In this document: positions 1 to 7,256 of the stretch, in pieces | How the letters are laid out: every line of letters starts with the position of its first letter | Numbering within the stretch: the first letter of the stretch is position 1 | Source: an uncultured Bacteroides sp. | GTDB taxonomy: Bacteria; Bacteroidota; Bacteroidia; Bacteroidales; Bacteroidaceae | DNA length: 64,000 nucleotides | Direction of reading: 5' to 3' | Assembly: GCA_949300425.1 (NCBI GenBank) | Contig: CASGED010000066.1 | Span: 46,962 to 110,961, forward strand | Position numbers and translations under genes: made by a program | The notes under the pieces: generated by a model | The model's input: the letters and a program-made list of their open reading frames with translations, nothing else | Database searches by the model: none | Told to the model about the DNA's origin: nothing

Positions 1-48
1 GCAAGCTACGAGGCTATGGAAGCCTTCGTGGAGTACATACCGTTATAA
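1..48 (+). CDS. 3' end of an unidentified protein (partial)
   Basis: The first frame is open from the window edge to a TAA at 46-48, giving a 15-residue tail that ends EYIPL. The tail is too short to assign a family. A 22-bp repeat array begins nine bases after the stop, so this is probably a real gene end. Confidence 0.45.
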   Translation, partial: ASYEAMEAFVEYIPL

Positions 49-56
49 TCCCCCAA

Positions 57-144
57 TAGGTTCATCCTATTTGCCGGAGAAGATTATCCTATATTTAAAA
101 GAGGATTATCCTATATTCAAAAGAGGATAATCCTCTCTTTTTAT
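57..144. repeat. 22-bp tandem array A (4 units)
   Basis: Four consecutive 22-bp units start at 57, 79, 101 and 123. Units 2 and 3 are nearly identical around the core GGATTATCC, which is palindromic except for its central base. Unit 1 is degenerate (about 13 of 22 bases) and keeps AGG..ATCCTAT. The last unit turns into a near-palindrome, AGAGGATAATCCTCT, followed by a short T-run, so it could act as a terminator for the upstream gene. The architecture matches the other 22-bp arrays in this window although the sequence does not. Confidence 0.8.
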
Positions 145-211
145 CCTTCGTGCCGTAAGATTGTCCATCCATTATATAAAAAAATCTATTCCACATATCG
201 TAAAGACATTC

Positions 212-219
212 TAATTTTG
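212..219 (+). promoter_or_regulatory. candidate -7 box for the DUF5107 gene
   Basis: TAATTTTG matches the Bacteroides -7 consensus TAnnTTTG and lies 28 bases before the ATG at 248. I see no TTTG at the expected -33 distance, so this is a tentative call. Confidence 0.35.
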
Positions 220-247
220 CCCACAGAAACAATACAATAAAAACAAT

Positions 248-2356
248 ATGGCAAAAGCATGGAAAGAGAAAGTGACCATCCCGACCTACGAGGTGGGCAC
301 ACCGGAGAAAGCACCGATGTTTCTGGAGAAACGCGTGTATCAAGGCAGCAGCGGCGTTGTCTATCCCTATCCTGTCATCGAATCCATCTCGGACGAAAAG
401 CGGGACGTGGAGTATGACGCCATCTACTTAGAGAACGAGTACCTGAAAGTGATGATTCTGCCCCAGTTGGGCGGACGTGTGCAGATGGCTTACGACAAGA
501 TAGCCCGGCGGCACTTCATCTACTACAACCACGTCATCAAGCCCGCGCTCGTGGGGCTGGCCGGACCATGGATATCAGGCGGCATCGAATTCAACTGGCC
601 GCAACACCACCGCCCCAGCACCTACATGCCCATCGACTCGCACATCGAAGAGCATGAGGACGGCTCGGTGACGGTATGGGTCAGCGAGATGGAGCGCATG
701 TTCCATCAGAAGGGCATGGCGGGCTTCACCTTGCGCCCCGGATGCGCCTACCTGGAGATACACGGCGTGGTGTACAACCGCACGGAGATGCCTCAGACCT
801 TCCTGTGGTGGGCCAACCCCGCCGTAGCCGTCAATGACCATTACCAAAGCGTCTTCCCGCCCGACATCAACGCAGTCTTCGACCATGGTAAACGCGCCGT
901 CAGTAGCTTCCCCATCGCTACGGGCACTTATTATAAGATGGACTATTCAGCCGGCGTGGACATATCCAACTACAAGAACATCAAGGTGCCGACCTCGTAC
1001 ATGGCGGTCAACTCCAAGTATGACTTCGAGGGCGGCTATGAGAACGACACGCGTTGCGGCATGCTGCACGTGGCCAACCATCACGTTTCGCCCGGCAAAA
1101 AGCAATGGACATGGGGCAACGGCGACTTCGGCCAGGCGTGGGACCGCAACCTGACGGACGAGGACGGACCGTACATCGAACTGATGGCGGGCGTCTACAC
1201 CGAGAACCAGCCCGACTTCACCTGGCTGATGCCTTACGAAGAGAAGAGTTTCGTGCAATACTTCATGCCTTACCGCGAGTTGGGCATCGTGAAGAACGCT
1301 TCGAAAGACCTCCTGCTGAACATCGACCCGGAGAGAGAAGACAGCGTGCGTTTCCGCGTCTTCGCTACCAGCCGCAAGCAAGTGCGCATCACCTTGCGCG
1401 GGGCAGACCAGACTTATTATGACCAAACGGTCATTCTCAGCCCGGAGCAAGTGCTGGACGAAGTGGCGCGCATCGGCGATGAGTGTTTCGCCAACCTGAC
1501 GCTTATCCTTCGCGATGCCGAGACGGGACGCGAGCTCCTGACCTGGCAACCCGAACCGGATGTAGTGAAGCCTCTGCCCGACGCCGCCGAAGCCGCCCTG
1601 CTGCCCGAAGAGATAAAGACCACCGAGCAACTCTACCTCACCGGCCTGCACTTGGAGCAATACCGTCACGCCACGTACAACCCCGTGGACTACTACGAGG
1701 AAGCCTTGCGGCGCGACCCCTTGGACGTGCGCAACAACAACGCCTTGGGTCTCTGGTACTTGCGCCGCGGCCAGTTCCGCAAGGCGGAAGGCTACCTGCG
1801 CACCGCCGTCAGGGTGCTGATGAAGCGCAATCCCAATCCCTACGATGGAGAGCCGCTCTACAACCTCGCCCTGGCGCTGAAGTATCAAGGGCGTTATCAG
1901 GAAGCCTACAACTGGTTCTACAAATCTACCTGGAATGCCGCCTGGCAGGATGCGGGCTACTTTGCCTGCGCCCAAATCTCCCTGATGCAAGGCCGCACGG
2001 AGGATGCCATGGACGAGATAGAGCGCAGCCTCATCCGCAACACCCACAACCACAAGGCACGCGCCTTGAAGGCGACCCTGCTCGCCCGCCAAGGCCGCAC
2101 GGACGAGGCACGCCGCTGGATAGAAGAATCGTTGGCGATAGACCCCTTCAACTTCGGATGCCTGTACGAACGTTGCCTGCTCGACCGGGACATGTCCGCC
2201 TTGGAGGAACGTATGCGCGACAATGCCCACAACTACGACGAGATTGCCCTCGACTATTGCGCCGCCGGATGCTGGCGCGAGGCGTTAGGCCTGTGGGGTA
2301 TCGCCGTCAACCACGACATCACTACCCCCATGACCTATTATTACATAGGCTGGTGA
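248..2356 (+). CDS. DUF5107 domain protein with TPRs, first part of an interrupted gene
   Basis: This 702-residue frame has an N-terminal region of about 340 residues resembling DUF5107, a beta-rich fold found near sugar-active enzymes in Bacteroidota. A linker and TPR-type helices follow from about residue 480 to the end (for example ALGLWYLRRGQFRKAEGYL). No signal peptide is visible, so it is probably cytoplasmic. The frame stops at a TGA (2354-2356) inside the TPR region, directly after YYYIGW. The next gene starts at the following codon in the same frame and continues the TPRs. Together they would make about 1,096 residues, which as I recall is about the usual size of such proteins. The likeliest event is TGG to TGA. 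The gene lies upstream of a GH2 hydrolase, which suggests a carbohydrate role. Confidence 0.8.
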   Translation: MAKAWKEKVTIPTYEVGTPEKAPMFLEKRVYQGSSGVVYPYPVIESISDEKRDVEYDAIYLENEYLKVMILPQLGGRVQMAYDKIARRHFIYYNHVIKPALVGLAGPWISGGIEFNWPQHHRPSTYMPIDSHIEEHEDGSVTVWVSEMERMFHQKGMAGFTLRPGCAYLEIHGVVYNRTEMPQTFLWWANPAVAVNDHYQSVFPPDINAVFDHGKRAVSSFPIATGTYYKMDYSAGVDISNYKNIKVPTSYMAVNSKYDFEGGYENDTRCGMLHVANHHVSPGKKQWTWGNGDFGQAWDRNLTDEDGPYIELMAGVYTENQPDFTWLMPYEEKSFVQYFMPYRELGIVKNASKDLLLNIDPEREDSVRFRVFATSRKQVRITLRGADQTYYDQTVILSPEQVLDEVARIGDECFANLTLILRDAETGRELLTWQPEPDVVKPLPDAAEAALLPEEIKTTEQLYLTGLHLEQYRHATYNPVDYYEEALRRDPLDVRNNNALGLWYLRRGQFRKAEGYLRTAVRVLMKRNPNPYDGEPLYNLALALKYQGRYQEAYNWFYKSTWNAAWQDAGYFACAQISLMQGRTEDAMDEIERSLIRNTHNHKARALKATLLARQGRTDEARRWIEESLAIDPFNFGCLYERCLLDRDMSALEERMRDNAHNYDEIALDYCAAGCWREALGLWGIAVNHDITTPMTYYYIGW

Positions 2357-3538
2357 ATGGCGCAGGAAGGGAAAGACGACGTCGACCTGCCTTTCCGCCG
2401 TGCCAAAGCCCAAAGCCCCGACTATTGCTTCCCCAACCGGCCGGAAGCCATTCTTGCCCTGCAGTACGCCACGAAGCACTATGCCGACGACGCCCGCGCG
2501 CCCTACTTCTTAGGATGCCTCTACTACGACAAGCGACAGTACGACACGGCCGTTGCCTACTGGGAAGAGTCCGCCAAGCGCGACGACACTTATCCACTGG
2601 TATGGCGCAACCTCGCCTTGGCCTACCTTAACAAGCGTCAGGATGAAGACAAGGCCGTGGAGTACATGGAACGGGCGTTTAAGCTGGACACCACCGACGC
2701 GCGCATCCTCATGGAGCTTGACCAACTCTACAAACGCCTGCACCGTCCGCACGAAGAGCGACTCAACTTCCTGCTGCAATATCCCGACCTCATCGCCCGG
2801 CGCGACGACCTCATCCTGGAAGAAGCCACCCTGCTGAACCTGACGGGCCGGTACGAGGAAGCCAAGCGCATCATCGACTCCCACCAATTCCACCCGTGGG
2901 AAGGAGGCGAAGGCAAGGTAAGCGGACAGTACCAGCTGTCCCGCGTGGAACTGGCCAAGGAGGCTCTGGCGGAAAGCCGCATGGAGGAAGCCATCCGCCT
3001 GCTGACCGAATGCCTCGTCTACCCGCACAACTTGGGTGAAGGCAAGCTGTACGGCGCGCAGGAGAACGACTTCTATTACCTCATGGGCTGTGCCTACGAA
3101 GCCTTGGGCGACACGACGAAAGCCACCGAGTGCTGGGAGAAAGCCACCGTCGGACCCACCGAACCTGCCGCCGCCCTCTACTACAACGACGCCAAGCCCG
3201 ACAAGATATTCTACCAGGGCATGGCCTTGCTGAAGCTGGGACGCACGGGCGAAGCCAACGGACGCTTCTACAAGCTGGTGAACTATGGCGAGAAGCACCT
3301 CTTCGACCACGTGCGCATGGATTACTTTGCCGTGTCCCTGCCCGACCTCCTCATCTGGGACGACAGCCTGGACCTGCGCAACATCGTCCACTGCAAGTAC
3401 ATGATGGCGTTGGGACACTGGGGACTGGGACACCACGAGAAGGCGCGCCGCTTCCTGGCCGAAGCCGAAGCTTTGGACAACAACCACCTGGGCATCTACA
3501 GCACCCGCACAATGTTCGAAAGCGACGAGCAGGCTTGA
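2357..3538 (+). CDS. TPR-rich C-terminal part of the interrupted DUF5107 gene
   Basis: This is the same reading frame as the preceding 702-residue ORF, separated from it only by the TGA at 2354-2356. The 393 residues are mostly TPR-like helical pairs (for example APYFLGCLYYDKRQYDTAVA), ending in LGIYSTRTMFESDEQA. There is no spacer in which a separate ribosome binding site could sit; any internal initiation would have to use upstream coding bases. I read it as the second half of one gene broken by a nonsense mutation, or of one gene with a base error. A freestanding TPR protein is possible only if translation restarts at the ATG that touches the stop. Confidence 0.7.
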   Translation: MAQEGKDDVDLPFRRAKAQSPDYCFPNRPEAILALQYATKHYADDARAPYFLGCLYYDKRQYDTAVAYWEESAKRDDTYPLVWRNLALAYLNKRQDEDKAVEYMERAFKLDTTDARILMELDQLYKRLHRPHEERLNFLLQYPDLIARRDDLILEEATLLNLTGRYEEAKRIIDSHQFHPWEGGEGKVSGQYQLSRVELAKEALAESRMEEAIRLLTECLVYPHNLGEGKLYGAQENDFYYLMGCAYEALGDTTKATECWEKATVGPTEPAAALYYNDAKPDKIFYQGMALLKLGRTGEANGRFYKLVNYGEKHLFDHVRMDYFAVSLPDLLIWDDSLDLRNIVHCKYMMALGHWGLGHHEKARRFLAEAEALDNNHLGIYSTRTMFESDEQA

Positions 3539-3542
3539 AAAA

Positions 3543-3718
3543 CGCATGCGGGCGCAGTTAAAAACGCATGCAGACGCAGTTGAAAACGCATGCGGGCGCA
3601 GTTAAAAACGCGTGCGGACGCAGTTTAAAACGCATGCGGACGCAGTTTAAAACGCGTGCGGGCGCATTTTTAACGGCATGCGGACGCATTTTTAACGACA
3701 TGCGGGCGCATTTTCAAA
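3543..3718. repeat. 22-bp tandem array B (8 units, core CGCATGCG)
   Basis: Eight units start at 3543, 3565, 3587, 3609, 3631, 3653, 3675 and 3697, exactly 22 bp apart. Each holds CGCATGCG or a close variant (CGCGTGCG, GGCATGCG, GACATGCG), whose centre GCATGC is a perfect palindrome, then GGRCGCA and an A/T-rich stretch. In units 1-5 the stretch reads GTTAAAAA or GTTTAAAA; in later units it reads TTTTTAAC. It fills the whole gap between the DUF5107 gene and the GH2 gene and runs almost to the GH2 start. Confidence 0.93.
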
Positions 3719-3749
3719 AGAGTAAAAACAATTTATAAATGATGTACAC

Positions 3750-6557
3750 ATGAAATCACAATTTCGTATTCTGACCCTTTTGTTCCTCTGCCTGTGCCTC
3801 GGCGCACGGGCGCAGGAAATGGACCTCTCCGGCACATGGCGCTTTGCCATCGACCGCAACGACCAAGGCATTACCGGTCAATGGTATCTTCAGACACTGG
3901 ACGACCGCGTCACCCTGCCCGGCTCCATGATGACCAACGGCAAGGGCGACCCCGTGAACCTCGACACTCCCTGGGAGGGAGACTTCAACGACAAAACCTT
4001 CTTCACGCAGGAGCGATACGCGCCCTACCGCCGGGCGGACAACTTCAAGATACCCTACTGGCTGCAACCCAACCTCTACTATGCGGGCGTGGCATGGTAT
4101 CAGCGTGACGTCACCATCCCCGACTCGTGGGCGGGCAAGACCATCCGCCTCTACTTAGAGCGTTGCCACTGGGTGAGCCGCGTATGGGTGGACGGCAAGG
4201 AAGCGGGCAAGCAAGACGCCTTGAGCGCGCCCCATTGGTTCGACCTCACCCCGTATCTCACTCCCGGCAAGCACACCCTCAGCATCCGTGTGGACAACGC
4301 CATCCGCGACGTCGACCCGGGCGTGAACTCCCACTCCGTGTCGGACCATACGCAAGGCAACTGGAACGGCATAGCCGGAGCCATGCTGCTGAAAGCGCAA
4401 AGCCCCGTGGCCTATCGCCAAGTGGATGTCTATCCCCAACTGGAAGCTCGCCGGCTGGACGTGAAAGCCTATATATATAATAATGGTGTAGGCAAAGCCG
4501 GCGACGTAACCATCGGCCTGCGTGTGGACGGGGAGGAGCGCATCTTCGAACGGACTGTGCAGCCCGGCGACAACCTCGTAGAGCTGTCCATCCCCCTGCC
4601 CGCCGACGTGAAGCCCTGGGACGAGTTCAACCCCAACCTCTATCAGCTGGAGTGTACCCTCCGCCAAGGCGGGGAGCAGACGGACGCCCGCACCGTAACC
4701 TTCGGCTGCCGCACGTGGAGCGTGAAGGACGGACAGTTGACGCTGAACGGCCGGCCCGTCTTCATGCGCGGCACGCTGCATTGCGCCGCCTTCCCCCTGA
4801 CCGGCTATCCCGCCACGGATAAGGAAGAATGGCTCCGCGAGCTTCGCGTCTGCCGCAGCTATGGCATCAACCACATCCGCTTCCACTCCTGGTGTCCGCC
4901 CGAAGCCGCCTTCCAGGCCGCGGACGAACTGGGCATGTACTTCGTGATAGAGTGCTCCTCCTGGGCCAACCAGTCGACCACCATCGGCGACGGCAAGCCC
5001 ATCGACGAATTTATCCATCGCGAAGCCCAAGCCATTGTGGACGCCTTCGGCAATCACCCCTCCTTCTGCATGATGGCCTACGGTAACGAGCCGGGAGGAG
5101 AGAATCAAGCGAAATACCTGACCGACTTCGTCAACCATTGGAAGCAGGCCGACCCTCGCCGCCTCTACACCAGCGCCGCCGGATGGCCCAACCTGCCCGT
5201 GAACGATTTCCTGAGCGACCAGAATCCGCGCATCCAACTTTGGGGAGCCGGCTTGAAGAGCATCATCAACGCCCAAGAGCCTTCTACCGACTACGATTGG
5301 CGTGACTATACGGGTCAGTTCACCCAACCCATCATCAGCCACGAGATAGGCCAGTGGTGCGTTTACCCCAACTTCAAAGAGATTGAGAAGTACACCGGCG
5401 TCTACAAAGCCCGCAACTTCGAGATTTTCCGGGATAACCTGGCCGAGAACGGACTTGCCCAGCTGGCCGACAGTTTCCTGCTGGCTTCCGGCAAGCTCCA
5501 GACGCTGTGCTACAAGGCAGACATTGAAGCCGCCCTGCGCACGCCCAAGTTCGGAGGGTTCCAACTCTTGGGCCTGAACGACTTCCCCGGCCAAGGCACG
5601 GCACTCGTAGGTGCGCTCGATGTCTTTTGGGAAGAGAAAGGCTATGCCACCCCGCGTGACTACTCCCGCTTCTGTAACTCCGTAGTGCCCTTGGCACGCA
5701 TACCCAAGCTGATACTGACCAATGCCGAGACCTTCTCCGCTTCCGTAGAGGCCGCCAACTTCTACAAGCCGATGGAGCATCCCGAAGCCACTTGGCGCAT
5801 CCGGGACGACAAGGGGCAAGTGCTGAGCAGCGGTACCTTCGACATCGACCGGCTGACGTTGGGCAATTGTCAAGCCTTGGGTAACGTGTCGTTCAACCTG
5901 AACAGCATCCACGAAGCCACCCGCTTGAACTTGGAAGTAGGCCTTGCCGGACATTACAACGACTGGAACTTCTGGGTATATCCCGCCGAACAACCCTCGT
6001 GGGACAAGACCCTGATGCTCACCGACAGATTAGACTCCCGTGCCCTCGCCCGCCTGCAAGCCGGAGGCAAAGTCCTGCTCTCGCTCCGCAAAGGCACGCT
6101 GCGACAAGGTTTCGGAGGCGAAGTGGCCATCGGCTTCTCCAGCATCTTCTGGAACACGGCGTGGACCAACGGGCAACCGCCCCACACCTTAGGCATCCTC
6201 TGCGACCCGAAGCATCCGGCCCTGCACGACTTCCCCACGGCCTATCATAGCGATTACCAGTGGTGGGACGCCATGACCCATAGCGGAGCCATCAACGTGG
6301 GCAAACTCTCGAAGGACATCCGTCCCTTGGTGCGCGTCATTGATGACTGGGTGACCAACCGTCCCTTGGCCCTGCTCTTTGAGGTCAAGGTAGGCAAAGG
6401 CAAGCTCCTGGTGTCCGGCATTGACTTCCATCAGGACATGGAGCATCGCCCCGCCGCCCGCCAGTTGCTGTACAGCCTCGGCCAATACATGCAGAGTGAC
6501 GACTTCAACCCAACGACAGAGTTGAGTCCACAAAGCATCCGGCAAATCATGAAATAA
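3750..6557 (+). CDS. secreted glycoside hydrolase family 2 enzyme
   Basis: This 935-residue protein begins with a clear signal peptide (LLFLCLCLGARAQ), so it acts in the periplasm or at the cell surface. The GH2 order follows: a jelly-roll sugar-binding domain (about 25-215), an immunoglobulin-like domain (about 215-330) and a TIM barrel (about 330-640). Two catalytic glutamates can be placed: the acid/base in AYGNEPGG (E447) and the nucleophile in SHEIGQW (E532). The C-terminal 300 residues are an accessory region I cannot name. GH2 covers beta-galactosidases, glucuronidases and mannosidases among others, and I cannot choose the substrate. The partner is probably the DUF5107 gene upstream. 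A hairpin terminator follows the stop. Confidence 0.9.
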   Translation: MKSQFRILTLLFLCLCLGARAQEMDLSGTWRFAIDRNDQGITGQWYLQTLDDRVTLPGSMMTNGKGDPVNLDTPWEGDFNDKTFFTQERYAPYRRADNFKIPYWLQPNLYYAGVAWYQRDVTIPDSWAGKTIRLYLERCHWVSRVWVDGKEAGKQDALSAPHWFDLTPYLTPGKHTLSIRVDNAIRDVDPGVNSHSVSDHTQGNWNGIAGAMLLKAQSPVAYRQVDVYPQLEARRLDVKAYIYNNGVGKAGDVTIGLRVDGEERIFERTVQPGDNLVELSIPLPADVKPWDEFNPNLYQLECTLRQGGEQTDARTVTFGCRTWSVKDGQLTLNGRPVFMRGTLHCAAFPLTGYPATDKEEWLRELRVCRSYGINHIRFHSWCPPEAAFQAADELGMYFVIECSSWANQSTTIGDGKPIDEFIHREAQAIVDAFGNHPSFCMMAYGNEPGGENQAKYLTDFVNHWKQADPRRLYTSAAGWPNLPVNDFLSDQNPRIQLWGAGLKSIINAQEPSTDYDWRDYTGQFTQPIISHEIGQWCVYPNFKEIEKYTGVYKARNFEIFRDNLAENGLAQLADSFLLASGKLQTLCYKADIEAALRTPKFGGFQLLGLNDFPGQGTALVGALDVFWEEKGYATPRDYSRFCNSVVPLARIPKLILTNAETFSASVEAANFYKPMEHPEATWRIRDDKGQVLSSGTFDIDRLTLGNCQALGNVSFNLNSIHEATRLNLEVGLAGHYNDWNFWVYPAEQPSWDKTLMLTDRLDSRALARLQAGGKVLLSLRKGTLRQGFGGEVAIGFSSIFWNTAWTNGQPPHTLGILCDPKHPALHDFPTAYHSDYQWWDAMTHSGAINVGKLSKDIRPLVRVIDDWVTNRPLALLFEVKVGKGKLLVSGIDFHQDMEHRPAARQLLYSLGQYMQSDDFNPTTELSPQSIRQIMK

Positions 6558-6573
6558 GCAATATAGATAACTG

Positions 6574-6622
6574 AAAGCCTCATCCCGGAATCCCATGGCG
6601 ACATCCGGAATGAGGCTTTTAT
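6574..6622 (+). terminator. intrinsic terminator after the GH2 gene
   Basis: AAAGCCTCAT plus CCCGGA pairs with TCCGGAATGAGGCTTT around a loop of about 14 bases, and a T-rich tail follows. It lies 16 bases after the stop of the GH2 gene. Confidence 0.8.
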
Positions 6623-6632
6623 TTTCCCTCTT

Positions 6633-6663
6633 TTTGCTTTTTCAATAAAAACATGTATCTTTG
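6633..6663 (+). promoter_or_regulatory. Bacteroides-type promoter of the YgiQ operon
   Basis: TTTG at 6633-6636, a 19-base spacer and TATCTTTG at 6656-6663 match both elements of the Bacteroides primary sigma consensus. The first gene starts about 40 bases downstream. Confidence 0.85.
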
Positions 6664-6704
6664 CCCGTAGCATAAAGATTGTTTTACCGCTAAAAACATA
6701 AACC

Positions 6705-7040
6705 ATGATGTATACCCTACAAGCCAACGCAAGCGGCACACGAAACATTGAAGTGTCGGACGACAACTTGAACACCATCCGTAAATACGGTTTGTTTCAA
6801 CACCTTATAGACAGCAACGGTATCGTGGACGAGACAGTACTTGACAAACTGAAACTCAACATACGTTCGCTCATCGCCGCACAAGTGGAGGACTCCAAAG
6901 ATTTGCTCGACCTTTGTATCGACGTTATCTACCATAATAACATGAAGGCTTTCGGCCTGCAACAGCTTATACAGCTCTACTTGAAATGGGCTCCCGGACA
7001 CCCGATGGAAGAGGAGGAAGAAGAATATGAAGACCATTAA
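6705..7040 (+). CDS. small protein of unknown function, first gene of the YgiQ operon
   Basis: I do not recognise this 111-residue protein. It has no signal peptide or membrane segment, looks mainly helical (LDKLKLNIRSLIAAQVEDSKD) and ends in an acidic tail (EEEEEEYEDH). It sits 42 bases downstream of a consensus promoter and its last 14 bases overlap the start of the next gene, which implies translational coupling. Three genes in a row (this one, a TusA-fold protein and a YgiQ radical SAM enzyme) therefore form one operon. Function unknown. Confidence 0.8.
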   Translation: MMYTLQANASGTRNIEVSDDNLNTIRKYGLFQHLIDSNGIVDETVLDKLKLNIRSLIAAQVEDSKDLLDLCIDVIYHNNMKAFGLQQLIQLYLKWAPGHPMEEEEEEYEDH

Positions 7041-7239
7041 CACTTGCGGACTATCGCACTACAGCCCTCTCATCCCCGCCATCAAAGCATGGTGCGAAGC
7101 GCAACCGGGCGAAACGTTGGAAATCATCATGGATAACCTTTCCGCTTTCAACGACCTGAAAGAATACTTGGCCGAACAGCAGATTGGTTTCCGCGAGATT
7201 TACGACGGAGAACAGATGTCCGTGCAATTCACCAAGTAA
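7027..7239 (+). CDS. TusA/YedF-fold protein lacking the catalytic cysteine motif
   Basis: The 70 residues align end to end with TusA-type sulfur carriers: a GL turn, a helix, then PGETLEIIMD, a second helix (AFNDLKEYLAEQQIGF) and a last strand. In TusA the turn reads GLxCPxP and the cysteine carries the persulfide. Here the turn reads GLSHYSP, so cysteine is replaced by histidine and the first proline by tyrosine. A cysteine three positions earlier (TCG) is the only one nearby. The fold is probably kept while the usual sulfur chemistry is lost. The gene overlaps the gene before it by 14 bases and ends 17 bases before the YgiQ start. Confidence 0.75.
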   Translation: MKTINTCGLSHYSPLIPAIKAWCEAQPGETLEIIMDNLSAFNDLKEYLAEQQIGFREIYDGEQMSVQFTK

Positions 7240-7256
7240 CGCTTCCTTTTCCGCAG

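Noticed and set aside
2354-2356. Selenocysteine or programmed readthrough at the in-frame TGA
   Set aside because: There is no recognisable SECIS hairpin after it, no selenoprotein family involved, and the context favours a tryptophan codon mutated to stop.
3543-3718. CRISPR array
   Set aside because: The 22-bp units are contiguous with no unique spacers, and no cas genes are in the window. The same holds for the other 22-bp arrays.
4155-5993. Long open frame antisense to the GH2 gene
   Set aside because: It mirrors a high-GC coding gene with clear catalytic motifs and encodes no recognisable domain. Similar antisense frames at 947-2230, 2510-3547, 31244-32278, 48039-49286 and 56641-57942 were dropped for the same reason.
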